Assembly (NCBI RefSeq): GCF_036248275.1 | Contig: NZ_CP109181.1 | Coordinates: 1,984,001-2,048,000 of the forward strand | Direction of reading: 5' to 3' | Source: Streptomyces sp. NBC_01716 | Lineage (GTDB): Bacteria > Actinomycetota > Actinomycetes > Streptomycetales > Streptomycetaceae | DNA: 64,000 nt | Shown here: piece after piece, positions 43,456 to 52,220 of the stretch | How the letters are laid out: each line of letters begins with the position of its first letter | Numbering within the stretch: position 1 is the stretch's first letter | Program-made: the position numbers and the translations under genes | The notes under the pieces: model-generated | The model's database searches: none | Told to the model about the DNA's origin: nothing | Seen by the model: only the letters and a program-made list of their open reading frames with translations

Positions 43456-44021
43456 CGGCCCACTCCCCCGCCGGCCGGGTCGTCGGCGGGGCGCCGGTCG
43501 AGCCCGTCGCCGAACCGGTCGTAACGGCCGCGCCGGGTGGCGAGCACCGTGGCACCGACCATGGTGGCCAGCAGGACGAATCCGAGGGTGATCATGGTGA
43601 GCATCTGGTCCTCCATGAGCGACCTGCCCAACTGGAAGGTGGTGTCCTTCGGCCGTACGCCCGTCCGGCCGGGCCAGGGGACCAGGAAGATCCCGGCGAC
43701 CAGCGCGGCGAAGACCGCGCCACTGATGACCAGCGCGCCGCGGGTGTTGTGCACCATGAACATCGGCATCAGACCGGCCGGATTCATCATGTACGCGATC
43801 ATGAACACGGCCATGATCACCATCTCCATGACCATCATCAGCACGATCACCACACCGAGGTACGGCAGCCCCAGCACGGTCACCACACCGCCGACGCACG
43901 CCAGGCAGCCCAGCAGGGCGAAGGTGACGCGGGCCATCGAGCGGAGCGTGAACACCAGGACGCCGCCGGTCAGGGCGAGCAGGCCGAGCACCCACAGCAG
44001 CACGGTGTTCGTCACGCCCAT
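43452..44021 (-). CDS. nuoJ: NADH-quinone oxidoreductase subunit J (second cluster)
   Basis: The protein is 189 aa with five membrane helices; VIVLMMVMEMVIMAVFMIAYMMNPAG is the characteristic Met-rich third helix region. ATG 44021 is preceded by AAGGAG. It contributes to the proton path next to NuoH. Confidence 0.88.
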   Translation of the reverse strand: MGVTNTVLLWVLGLLALTGGVLVFTLRSMARVTFALLGCLACVGGVVTVLGLPYLGVVIVLMMVMEMVIMAVFMIAYMMNPAGLMPMFMVHNTRGALVISGAVFAALVAGIFLVPWPGRTGVRPKDTTFQLGRSLMEDQMLTMITLGFVLLATMVGATVLATRRGRYDRFGDGLDRRPADDPAGGGVGR

Positions 44022-44084
44022 CACGCGCTCCTTCTCCACGGGGTCAACAGGTCGGGTGGGACTCGGGGTTCGGTACGAGCGGCG

Positions 44085-45014
44085 CTACGGGCCGAGGCTG
44101 ACGAGGGCCGGTACGAGCGCCTGCACGACCGCCGCCGGCAGGAGCACCACCCAGGCCACCTCCACGTACCGGTCGGCACGGAGCACCGGCAGCCGGCGCA
44201 GCACCCACACCAGCAGTGCCAGCACCAGCACCGTCTTGACCAGCGACCACGCCCAGGCGGGCAGCCCAGGACCGGCGCCGCCGCCCAGGAACAGCGGCAC
44301 CGCCATCGCGGCCCCGGCCGCCAGCCACAGCCACCGCCCCGCCTGGAGCAGCAGCCGGTCGACGCCGGAGGTCTCGCCCAGCACACCGCCGGCGATGTCG
44401 CGGCCGGCCGGATACGCGAACGGGCCGAGGAAGCTGAAGGCGAGCACCCCGGCCAGATAGACGGCGAAGGCGAAGGGCATCCACACCGCGTACCACAGGC
44501 CGTACTGCGCACCCGCGATGTCGGTGACACGCAGGGACTGGGCGCCGGTGGCGGCCGAGATCAGCGCGAACATCAGCGGGAGTTCATAGGCCAGGCCCTG
44601 GGCGAGGAAGCGATAGCCGCCGACGAGGGAGAACGCCGCGTCGGGGCCCCAGCCGGCCAGCCACAGCCCGGCCCAGGTCAGCACCTCCATGGCGTTGAAC
44701 CACACCACCCCCACCGACAGGTCGGCGACGACATGGTTCCCGAACGGGATCACCAGCGTCGACAGCACAGCGGCCACGGGCACGGTGATCACACCCACGC
44801 GCCACAGCCGCCGGTCGGAGGCCGGGAGCCGCCGGGGCTGCGCGACCAGGGCGCGCGGCACGGCCAGCAACGGTCTCAGCGCACCTGCGGGGGTGACGGT
44901 CCGTCCGGAGCGGCGGTCGTCCAGCGCCGCGTCGCCGGCCACGGCCAGTACGGCCAGGCCGAGCAGGAGGGCCGGGGCCACCGGCAGCGTCCACCACGCT
45001 CCCGCCTCAACCAC
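44085..45014 (-). CDS. nuoH: NADH-quinone oxidoreductase subunit H-like protein
   Basis: The protein is 309 aa and hydrophobic, with NuoH features such as LVIPFGNHVVADLSVGVVWF, AAFSLVGGYRFLAQGLAYELPLMFAL and FAYPAGRDIAGGVLGETSGVDRLLLQAGRW (a version of the quinone-site loop). Loops are more divergent than in housekeeping NuoH. GTG 45014 overlaps the end of the upstream gene by 8 bp. It should form the quinone chamber with the adjacent NuoB/D-like protein. Confidence 0.85.
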   Translation of the reverse strand: MVEAGAWWTLPVAPALLLGLAVLAVAGDAALDDRRSGRTVTPAGALRPLLAVPRALVAQPRRLPASDRRLWRVGVITVPVAAVLSTLVIPFGNHVVADLSVGVVWFNAMEVLTWAGLWLAGWGPDAAFSLVGGYRFLAQGLAYELPLMFALISAATGAQSLRVTDIAGAQYGLWYAVWMPFAFAVYLAGVLAFSFLGPFAYPAGRDIAGGVLGETSGVDRLLLQAGRWLWLAAGAAMAVPLFLGGGAGPGLPAWAWSLVKTVLVLALLVWVLRRLPVLRADRYVEVAWVVLLPAAVVQALVPALVSLGP

Positions 45015-46158
45015 GCGCCACCTCCGGGCGTCTGACGGCCAGTTCGTCCGGGTCCGGGTCGAGGCTCGCGACGACGAGGCGGGCGGCGGCGAGTTCGGTG
45101 CCCTCCAGCAGCCGGGGCAACAGGGCGGCCAGAGCGGTGGACGGCGGCCGGTCCGGGTCCCACCGGCCGCGCGGGCTCTCGTGCGTCACGGGGTCGAGAG
45201 GGGTGGCGTCGCCGTCGAGCCGCCGCAGGCTGTCCACGGCGTCCACGGTGTCCGAGAGCCACTGCCGGTAGCGGGCCGGTACGTCGCCGCCCGCCCGCGC
45301 GGCGGGTCCGCTCACGCCCGCGGCGCGCGCGTCGGCGGCGGTCAGCGGGCCGATGCCCCGGGTCAGCCGGTACAGGGTCCGGGACCGCCCGACGCGCCGT
45401 GCGAGCCGCACCGTCCGGGGCAGAAGGGCGTTCACGGGTGCCCGCTCCAGCAGGTCGTCGCGGAGCCGCCGGGCGGTCACGGCCTCGGCCGGCCAGCCCG
45501 CGACCGACAACAACCGGCCCAGACTGTCCAGATGGGCCGCCGCGCGCCGCCGGGCGGCCTGCGCCAGGGGCACCCGCTCGCCCGCCGATGCCCGGCTCCA
45601 GGGCCGGCTCCAGAACGGGCAGGCCGGGCCGGTCGCGTACGGTTCGCCGAGCCGTGCCCGCTGAATGACGTCGCCCTGCATCACCACGCGGACGACCAGC
45701 CCGGCCGGCCAGTCGGCGAGGAACGGGCCGAGCGACACATGCAGTCGGTCCAGGGTCAGCCCGTCACGGTCCTCGCCGAGCTGGGCCATGGGCCGGCCGC
45801 CGGGCATGTCCGCGTGGGTGCCGTGGCCTTGCGGGTGCCTCCCGTGCTCCGTCTCCCCCAGCCGGGCACGCCCCGCGTCGAGGGCCGATGGCACCTCATC
45901 GGGCGCCGTCACCCGCAGACGTACGCGAGGACGGGGCATGTCGTCCCACAACCGGTCCAGTTCGGATGCCGAAGCCGCGCGGTCGGGGCCCGCCACGAGC
46001 AGCAGGTCGGCTCCGGCCGGCGTCGACGCCACCGCCCAGCCCCGGCACCGCAGTTCCTTCTCGGCGGCCAGTCGCACGCGCGTCCCGCCGGGCGTTGTCA
46101 CCAGCAGCACGCGCGGCCGGCGGGCGGCGGCGCGTACGACGAAGTCCCTCACGCCCAT
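45007..46158 (-). CDS. Degenerate NuoB/NuoD-like fusion subunit
   Basis: The 383-aa protein lies where nuoB, C and D would be. Residues 1-100 resemble the NuoB fold (GADLLLVAGPD) but have none of the four N2-cluster cysteines. The middle (LHVSLGPFLADWPAGLVVRVVMQGDVIQRARLG) and later part (RTLYRLTRGIGPLTAADARAAGVSGPAARAGG) track NuoD (VGPxHP..., TxGIGVLxxxDAxxxGxTGPxxRxSG) with catalytic details lost. It probably caps the membrane arm structurally without carrying Fe-S centres. Confidence 0.7.
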   Translation of the reverse strand: MGVRDFVVRAAARRPRVLLVTTPGGTRVRLAAEKELRCRGWAVASTPAGADLLLVAGPDRAASASELDRLWDDMPRPRVRLRVTAPDEVPSALDAGRARLGETEHGRHPQGHGTHADMPGGRPMAQLGEDRDGLTLDRLHVSLGPFLADWPAGLVVRVVMQGDVIQRARLGEPYATGPACPFWSRPWSRASAGERVPLAQAARRRAAAHLDSLGRLLSVAGWPAEAVTARRLRDDLLERAPVNALLPRTVRLARRVGRSRTLYRLTRGIGPLTAADARAAGVSGPAARAGGDVPARYRQWLSDTVDAVDSLRRLDGDATPLDPVTHESPRGRWDPDRPPSTALAALLPRLLEGTELAAARLVVASLDPDPDELAVRRPEVARG

Positions 46159-46499
46159 CGCAACGCCCCCTCCCGCCAGGCGTAGACGACTCCGCTGAGC
46201 AGCACGCCGAGGAAGACGAACATCTCGATCACCGCCGTGGGGCCCATCACGGAGATGACGAGCGTCCACGGATACATGAAGACCATCTCCATGTCGAAGG
46301 CGAGAAAGAGCATCGTGACCGTGTACCAGCGCATATGAAACCGGCTGACCGCGTGCTCGGCCGGTTCGTGCCCGGAACCGAACGGCTGGGCGGCCAGGGG
46401 CTCGTGGGAGACGCGCAACGCCCGCGCGGCGCCGTAGCCGCCGGCGACGACGAGCAGGATCAGGGCCAGCAGGGACAGTGCGGCCGTAAAGCCGTTCAT
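46149..46499 (-). CDS. nuoA: NADH-quinone oxidoreductase subunit A (second cluster)
   Basis: The protein is 116 aa with three membrane helices and the conserved FDMEMVFMYPW segment (acidic residues by the quinone channel). It is the first gene of the partial nuo operon and overlaps the next by 10 bp. Upstream there is no promoter I can call with confidence. Confidence 0.92.
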   Translation of the reverse strand: MNGFTAALSLLALILLVVAGGYGAARALRVSHEPLAAQPFGSGHEPAEHAVSRFHMRWYTVTMLFLAFDMEMVFMYPWTLVISVMGPTAVIEMFVFLGVLLSGVVYAWREGALRWA

Positions 46500-46646
46500 C
46501 CACTCACGCCTTCCCCGTTTTCCCGTTCCCCGCGCCCGCCGTCGAGCGCTACGGCCACGGTGCCCGAGCCACCCGCACCAGGCGCGACAGCGTGCGGCGG
46601 CAGACGGGTGAAACGCCGACGAGCCGTACTCCCGCCCCGTACCGAC
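46500..46646. other. Intergenic, nothing recognised
   Basis: No gene or clear terminator is visible between the monooxygenase frame and nuoA. The nuoA promoter must lie here or upstream. Confidence 0.4.
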
Positions 46647-46943
46647 TCAGGCGCCGGCCGTGTCCTCGACGAGATTTCCCCGCATGAGCCAGGTGGGGCC
46701 TTCGGCGTATTCGCCGACCTCGGCGAAGAACTCCCCGAAATACGGGCCGCCGGCATGGGCCTCGAAGGCGGCGGTGTCCTCGTAAACCTCGTTCAGATAG
46801 AGGACATTCACGTCCTTCTCGTCCTGGATGAGCTCGAACCGCGCCGATCCCGGTTCGTTCGCCAGGGAATCACGTGCCGTCTTCCGCGCTGCTCGAATGA
46901 AGTCGTCCCGATGTTCGGGCTGGACGGCGAAAGAAACGAGAAA
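46647..46943 (-). pseudogene. Antibiotic-biosynthesis-monooxygenase-type protein without a start codon
   Basis: Translation from 46943 gives FLVSFAVQPEHRDDFIRAAR ... SARFELIQDEKDVNVLYLNEVYEDTAAFEAHAGGPYFGEF ... GPTWLMRGNLVEDTAGA and stop, a complete 98-residue ABM/YgiN-like dimeric beta-barrel. The frame opens directly after a TAG stop with TTT where the initiator Met codon should be; no ATG, GTG or TTG is available before the fold begins. Either the start codon has mutated or a non-standard codon is used. Intact relatives act as quinol or heme monooxygenases. Confidence 0.7.
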
Positions 46944-46985
46944 CTAGTACGTGCTGGCCCCATCCTCTCCATCCGGGTCTGCCCG

Positions 46986-48731
46986 TCAGGTGATCGGCTG
47001 CTCGGTCCAGATCGTTTTCCCGCGGAGACCGTAACGGCTGCCCCAGCGCGTCGTGCACTGGGCGACGATGAAAAGACCCCGGCCTCCCTCGTCGGTGGCG
47101 TTCGCCCGGATCAGTCGCGGCTGGGTGTTGCTGGAATCGGTGACCTCGCAGATAAGGACACTGTCACGGATCAGACGCACTCCGACAGGACCACCCGCGT
47201 ACCGGATCGCATTGGTGACGAGTTCGCTGATCACGAGTTCGGTGTCCAGGGCCTGGGCCTGAAGTCCCCACCCCCTCAGTCGACCCATGATGTCCCTCCG
47301 GGCGAGCGCCACCGAGTCAGGTTCGGCGGGATACTCCCAGCTCGCCATATTGTCCGGCCCGACGGCGCGGGTTCGCGCGAGGAGAAAGGCGATGTCGTCG
47401 TCCGTGGGCTTACTGCCCAGATCGCTGAGCAGTGAATTACCCATCGCTTCCAGCGAACGGCCCTCCTCGTTGAGGGAGGCGAGGCGGGAACGGAGACGGT
47501 GCATGCCGGATTCGGAATCATGGTGGTCCGGTTCGAGCAGGCCGTTCGTGTAGAGCACGAGTATGCTGCCCGGTTCGAGTTCCAGGGTTTTGGATTCGAA
47601 GTGCACCCCGCCCACACCCAGCGGCGGGCCGGGCAGTACATCGATGAATTCCGTCGAGCCGCCGGGCCGCATCGCGACCGCGGGAAGCTGGCCGGCGCTC
47701 GCGAGCGTGCACTGGCGGGTCAGCGGGTCGTAAATGGCGTAGAGGCAGGTGGCGCCGACCGGATTCTGGTCGGTGGGCGCTTCCGCCGCCAGGCGCTGGA
47801 CGAGTTCGTCGACGTGCGCGAGGAGTTCGGCGGGGTCCAGTTCCAGATCCGCGAGAGTCTGTATGGCCGTACGCAGGCGCCCCATCGTCGCGGTGGCTGA
47901 CAGACCGTGGCCGACGACATCGCCGATCACCAGCGCGACTCGCAGGGAGGGCAGCGTGATCACGTCGAACCAGTCGCCCCGGATACCGGCGCCCCTGCCC
48001 GCGGGCCGGTAGATCCCCACCGTGGACACGGCGGCCGATGACGTCGTCGCGCTGGGCAGCAGTCGCTCCTGCAGCGTGACCGCCGCCCGCTGTTCACGGT
48101 TGTGGCGGCGGGCGTTGTCGATGCCAAGTGCGGCCCTGGAGACGATTTCCGCCAGGAGTTTCCTCTCGTCCTCCTGGAAGGCTTCCGGCTGTTCTTCACG
48201 CCATACGGAGACCGTGCCCAGGACGAGATCGCGCGCGATCAGCGGCGCCACCGTGACGGAGTCCCCGAACGGCGGGACGAACTGCTCCACGAGGTCGCCG
48301 TCGCCGAGGGCCTCCGCGACGGAGGCGCGGTCCATGGTGATGACCTCACCCATCTGGATCTCACGCAGTTGCGAGCTGTCGGGCAGGACCGGATACGGCG
48401 CCCCCGGCATAAGGACCTTGCCCAGCCAGGCTCCTGACGCCGAGGCGATGGCCGAACGCAGCAGATGCAGCCTTCCACCGCCCACCATTCTCGGCGGCTC
48501 GTCGCCGACGACCACGGCCTCGGCAAGGTCGACGGTCACGAGATCGCCCAGACCGGGCACCAGCAGATCGGCCAACTCCTGTGCCGTCTCGGTCACTTCG
48601 AGGGACGAGCCGATGTGCACAGAGGCATCGTGAACCCTGCCGAGACGAAGACTCCGGTCCTGCCGGCTCCGGAACCCGGGTCCACCCGTCGTGGCCGGAG
48701 TTCGCTTCTCTGTCCTCTCACGAGGCGTCAT
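46986..48731 (-). CDS. SpoIIE-type phosphatase with GAF and HATPase domains
   Basis: The 581-aa protein has a GAF-like sensor (~40-200), a PP2C/SpoIIE phosphatase (~215-430) with GDWFDV and GDVVGHGL, and an anti-sigma-type HATPase (~455-575) with ELVTNAIRYAGG and EGGRGLFIV. The usual LYTDGL metal ligand reads LYTNGL (Asp to Asn), which may weaken catalysis. Such proteins dephosphorylate anti-anti-sigma factors and/or bind sigma regulators. It overlaps the upstream phosphatase gene by 14 bp, so the two are co-expressed. Confidence 0.87.
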   Translation of the reverse strand: MTPRERTEKRTPATTGGPGFRSRQDRSLRLGRVHDASVHIGSSLEVTETAQELADLLVPGLGDLVTVDLAEAVVVGDEPPRMVGGGRLHLLRSAIASASGAWLGKVLMPGAPYPVLPDSSQLREIQMGEVITMDRASVAEALGDGDLVEQFVPPFGDSVTVAPLIARDLVLGTVSVWREEQPEAFQEDERKLLAEIVSRAALGIDNARRHNREQRAAVTLQERLLPSATTSSAAVSTVGIYRPAGRGAGIRGDWFDVITLPSLRVALVIGDVVGHGLSATATMGRLRTAIQTLADLELDPAELLAHVDELVQRLAAEAPTDQNPVGATCLYAIYDPLTRQCTLASAGQLPAVAMRPGGSTEFIDVLPGPPLGVGGVHFESKTLELEPGSILVLYTNGLLEPDHHDSESGMHRLRSRLASLNEEGRSLEAMGNSLLSDLGSKPTDDDIAFLLARTRAVGPDNMASWEYPAEPDSVALARRDIMGRLRGWGLQAQALDTELVISELVTNAIRYAGGPVGVRLIRDSVLICEVTDSSNTQPRLIRANATDEGGRGLFIVAQCTTRWGSRYGLRGKTIWTEQPIT

Positions 48732-51180
48732 GCCTGGTACCTCTTCGTGTGCGGAGTGCCGCCCAGACGACCTTTCCGTCCGTCGTACGGCGGAATCCCC
48801 AGCTGTCGGCCGAGTGGGCGACGATCACAAGCCCGAGTCCGTTGTCGTCCGGCGGCCCGGACTGGCGTGGGCGGGGTGCACCGGCTCCCGCGTCGAAGAC
48901 CTCGCAGAGCAGGACGTCGTGGAAGACCAGGCGCAGCCGAACGGGCGGCGCGCCATGGGTGAGCGCGTTGGTGAGCAGTTCGTCGACGATCAGCCCGGTC
49001 TTCGCCACCAGGTCGTCCAGCCCCCAGTTCCGCAGCTGGGCCGCGACCGCCGAGCGGGCCCGGGGCACGGCCGAGAGGTCGGGCGGGATGTCGTAGGAGA
49101 CCACACGGTCGGCGCTCACATCGTGGCAGCGGGCCACCAGGAATGTGGCGTCGTCGGTGAGAGTGCTGGTGTCGGCGCTTCCCAGCGCGGCGTCGCAGAG
49201 TTCTCGCAGTGCCGCGTGGGGCGGTGTGAGGGCGTCCGCGAGGCGGTCGATCCCGGCCTCGATGTCGTCGTCACGTGTCTCGACCAGACCGTCCGTGTAG
49301 AGGGCGACCGTGCTCCCCTCGGGGAGTTCGATCTCCGCGGACTCGAAGGAGTTCACTCCCAGGCCCAGGGGCGTCCCCGAAGGGATGTCGGGGATGGCGG
49401 CGCCCGCCGTCGGGTGGATGATCACCGGAGGCGGGTGCCCCGCGCTGGCGATGTCCAGTCGCCCGCTGATCGGGTCGTGCACGGCGTACAGGCAGGTGGC
49501 TCCGATGGCGGCAGGCCCCAGACCCTCCGCGCCCTCCTGGTTGAGGCGTACGACGGTGCGGTCCAGGCGCGCCAGCAGTTCGTTCGGCGGCAGGTCCATC
49601 TCCGCGAGGGTCTGCACCGCCGTACGGAGCCGGCCCATGGTGGCCGCGGCGTTGATCCCGTGCCCCACCACGTCGCCGATGACCAGGGCGGTCCGGGCGC
49701 CGCTGAGGTGGATCACGTCGAACCAGTCGCCGCCGACCTTGCTGGCCATGTCCGCCGGCAGGTACCGCGCGTCGACCTCGACCGTTCCGCTTCCCACGAG
49801 GCGCTGTGGGAGCAGATGCCGTTGCAGGGCGAGGGCCGCGTCCGCCTCACGGGCGTATCTGCGGGCGTTGTCCAGGCTCAGCGACGCGCGCGCGACCAGT
49901 TCGGTCGCCAGCCACAGGTCGTCCGCGTCGAACGGCGTCGGGGTGTCGTTGCGTACGAACACGACAACACCCAGCACGGCGCCGCGCGCCTCCATCGGAA
50001 CGATGATCAGGGAGTGCATGCCCGTCTCGTGAATGACCTTGGCCCGCTGCGGGTCCTGGTCGAGCCAGTTGCCGGGCGTCGTGTCCAGGACACGTTCCAT
50101 GACCGGGCGGCCGGTGCCCAGGGCCTTCGTGAAGGGGGACGACGGGGGAACGAACACGGGTTTGGCGCGTTCGAAGAGCGATTCCGGGGTTCCCTGGTGG
50201 ATCGAGGACACGCCGGCGCGGCGGAAGACGGGGATCCGGCCGTTGTCCATGCCGATCCGTTCCAGCGGCTCACCGCCCAGAGGCACGGTGTCGACAAGGT
50301 CGACGGTGACGTAGTCGGCGAGCCGGGAGACCGCGTAATCGGCGAGTTCCTGCGCGGTGCGCATCACGTCCAGGGTGGTGCCGATCTTCTTGCCGGCCTC
50401 GCTGAGGGTGTCCAGGTGTTCCCGGTTACGGCGGGCTCCGGTGACGTCCGAGCGCAGGCCGCAGATGCCGAGCGGGGTGCCGTCGCCCCTCTCCAGGCGG
50501 TACAGCGAGATGGAGTACGTGTGGCTCCGGTCCAGATCGCTCGGTATGCGCCTGGTGTATTCGTAGCCGAGCGCGGGACTGCCGGTTCGCAGGACCTCTT
50601 TCATCACCGCCTCGAAGGACGCCACGTCGAGCGCGTCGCCCAGCACTTCCTCGATGGTCCGGCCCACCCACCGGTCCTGGGGAATCCCGCTCTCGGATTC
50701 GAGCGCCTCATTGACCCAGAGGTAGCGCAGCCCCGTGTCCCAGATGACCGTGGCGACCGGTGAGTACGTGACGACAGCGGCGGACACCGCCGCGTTCCAA
50801 GCCGCCTGGGCGTTCGTCCGCGCGTTCGCCGCGACGACCAGCCAGCCGCTCGGACCGTCCTCGCCGTGCCCGGTCAGCGGCGAGACCCGGACCTCCAGGG
50901 ACAGGGTGCGGCCCTCCCGGTGGCGGAACTTCAGCCGCCCCGACCAGTCGCCGCCCGTACGGGTGCGCTCCGCCACGTCCGCCGCGACGGCCTTGCCGTC
51001 CTCGGACGCGTCCAGCAGGAGGGCCCCCGGCGTGCCGGCGACTTCTCCGGCCGGGTAGCCCAGCAGTCGCTGGGCGTGCCCGGTCCATCCCGTCACGGCT
51101 CCGGCCGCGTCGAGCACGGCCACCGCGGCATCGGCCATCGCGGCGGTCGGACCAGTGGTCGAACCTTGTGCGAACGTCAT
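48718..51180 (-). CDS. PAS-PAS-GAF-SpoIIE phosphatase-HATPase regulator
   Basis: The 820-aa soluble protein has PAS domains at ~15-120 and ~135-250 (the latter with YSPVATVIWDTGLRYLWVNEALE and a PAC-like R...GICGLRSDVT), GAF ~265-440, PP2C ~470-680 (GGDWFDVIHL, GDVVGHGINA, intact LYTDGLVE, LTDDATFLVAR) and HATPase ~690-810 (VDELLTNALTHG, NGLGLVIVAHSADSWGF). All metal-binding Asp residues are present, unlike in the partner. It likely integrates an internal signal to control a partner-switching sigma pathway; no STAS or sigma gene lies nearby. Confidence 0.9.
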   Translation of the reverse strand: MTFAQGSTTGPTAAMADAAVAVLDAAGAVTGWTGHAQRLLGYPAGEVAGTPGALLLDASEDGKAVAADVAERTRTGGDWSGRLKFRHREGRTLSLEVRVSPLTGHGEDGPSGWLVVAANARTNAQAAWNAAVSAAVVTYSPVATVIWDTGLRYLWVNEALESESGIPQDRWVGRTIEEVLGDALDVASFEAVMKEVLRTGSPALGYEYTRRIPSDLDRSHTYSISLYRLERGDGTPLGICGLRSDVTGARRNREHLDTLSEAGKKIGTTLDVMRTAQELADYAVSRLADYVTVDLVDTVPLGGEPLERIGMDNGRIPVFRRAGVSSIHQGTPESLFERAKPVFVPPSSPFTKALGTGRPVMERVLDTTPGNWLDQDPQRAKVIHETGMHSLIIVPMEARGAVLGVVVFVRNDTPTPFDADDLWLATELVARASLSLDNARRYAREADAALALQRHLLPQRLVGSGTVEVDARYLPADMASKVGGDWFDVIHLSGARTALVIGDVVGHGINAAATMGRLRTAVQTLAEMDLPPNELLARLDRTVVRLNQEGAEGLGPAAIGATCLYAVHDPISGRLDIASAGHPPPVIIHPTAGAAIPDIPSGTPLGLGVNSFESAEIELPEGSTVALYTDGLVETRDDDIEAGIDRLADALTPPHAALRELCDAALGSADTSTLTDDATFLVARCHDVSADRVVSYDIPPDLSAVPRARSAVAAQLRNWGLDDLVAKTGLIVDELLTNALTHGAPPVRLRLVFHDVLLCEVFDAGAGAPRPRQSGPPDDNGLGLVIVAHSADSWGFRRTTDGKVVWAALRTRRGTRHDAS

Positions 51181-51378
51181 CCCGTGCCTTCCGGAGCGGG
51201 TGCCGTCCCCAGCTCCTCGTTCCCGGGGTTCGCGTCGCCCCCGCGACGCTCCGGGCCGCTTGAAACGGGTGGGCCCGCTCTCACGCGCACGAATCCACCC
51301 ATACTCAACATCCGAGCCTAAGGCAGGTCGTACCGGCTGGCGAATGCTCTGGTCGGCGGCCGGGGGGAGCGACGCGAC
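51181..51378. other. Intergenic, upstream of the phosphatase operon
   Basis: No gene is seen here. It must contain the promoter for the two phosphatase genes, but no convincing -10/-35 pair stands out. Confidence 0.4.
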
Positions 51379-51414
51379 GCGGCCCGTCCTCCCGCTGGGG
51401 AGAGGACGGGCCGC
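51379..51414 (-). terminator. Terminator after the peptidoglycan-binding protein gene
   Basis: GCGGCCCGTCCTC (51379-51391) and GAGGACGGGCCGC (51402-51414) form a perfect 13-bp stem with a 10-nt loop, 34 bp beyond the minus-strand stop. Confidence 0.75.
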
Positions 51415-51447
51415 ACGGTGTGCGGGGGTGTGGGGGCGTCGGACGCC

Positions 51448-51903
51448 TCAGCAGATGCTGCGCAGCAGGTTGGCGTATTCCGCGAACGCGGCCTTGGTCT
51501 GTGCTCCGGCGACCCCGTCGACCTTCAGGTTCTCCTTGAGGTTCATGTTCAAGAAGCGCTGAAGCGCCATGACCGTGTTCGCTCCGACGATCCCGTCGGG
51601 CTTGCCGGCTTTCAGGCCCAGGTCGTTGAAGAACCTCTGCGCCGCCTTCCAGCTGTCGCTGCCCAGCCGCCCGTCGATCGTGCCCGGGGTGTAGCCCAGT
51701 ACGCGGAGCTGGCACTGCCAGTCCGTCGCCTGGGCGGTGCTCAGTCCGAGGTTGACGACCGCGAGCGGCGCGGCCTCGGTGCTCACCGTCCGCTGCTGGG
51801 CCGGCGCGGGGGCGGCCATGGCCGTGCCCGTGGTGGCCAGGCCGCCGACGGCGATCCCGACCGCGGCGGTGGCACCGACGAGTGCCTTCGTGAGAGCTCG
51901 CAT
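51448..51903 (-). CDS. Secreted peptidoglycan-binding protein
   Basis: The 151-aa product has a signal peptide (MRALTKALVGATAAVGIAVGG to AMAAP, ~31). Two PG_binding_1-like repeats follow: WQCQLRVLGYTPGTIDGRLGSDSWKAAQRFFNDLGL and IVGANTVMALQRFLN...LKVDGVAGAQTKAAF. It has no catalytic domain, so it is probably a wall-associated binding protein. It is divergent from the HTH-TM pair, whose first member also carries a PG-binding repeat, suggesting a functional link. SD GGAGGGG precedes ATG 51903. Confidence 0.82.
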   Translation of the reverse strand: MRALTKALVGATAAVGIAVGGLATTGTAMAAPAPAQQRTVSTEAAPLAVVNLGLSTAQATDWQCQLRVLGYTPGTIDGRLGSDSWKAAQRFFNDLGLKAGKPDGIVGANTVMALQRFLNMNLKENLKVDGVAGAQTKAAFAEYANLLRSIC

Positions 51904-52220
51904 GCTGTTCCCCTCCGTTGATGTGCGATGCGCGGAGCGGGCCGATCGCGCGTGGGCCGGCTCCGCCAATGGAGCGTGCGGAACCGGCGCGAACTCGCGC
52001 CACAGCTCGCGCGAAAGTGACGTCATCCCGGGATGTCCCACGCGCTGACCTGCGGGAACGCCAGGCGCGAAGTCGACGTGGCGGGACGATCGTGAGCGGG
52101 GGCGGTGGCCGATTCCGTACGAGGGTGGGTTCCCGCTCGATGAGCGCCGGGAGGGCTGATGCAGAATGAGGCCGGGACGCCGGGGTCGGCTCCACTGTCC
52201 CGGACGCGAGTGGGGGAGAT
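51904..52220. other. Divergent promoter region
   Basis: This 317-bp gap separates the secreted PG-binding protein (minus) from the HTH-TM pair (plus) and should hold both promoters. No operator palindrome is obvious by eye. Confidence 0.45.
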
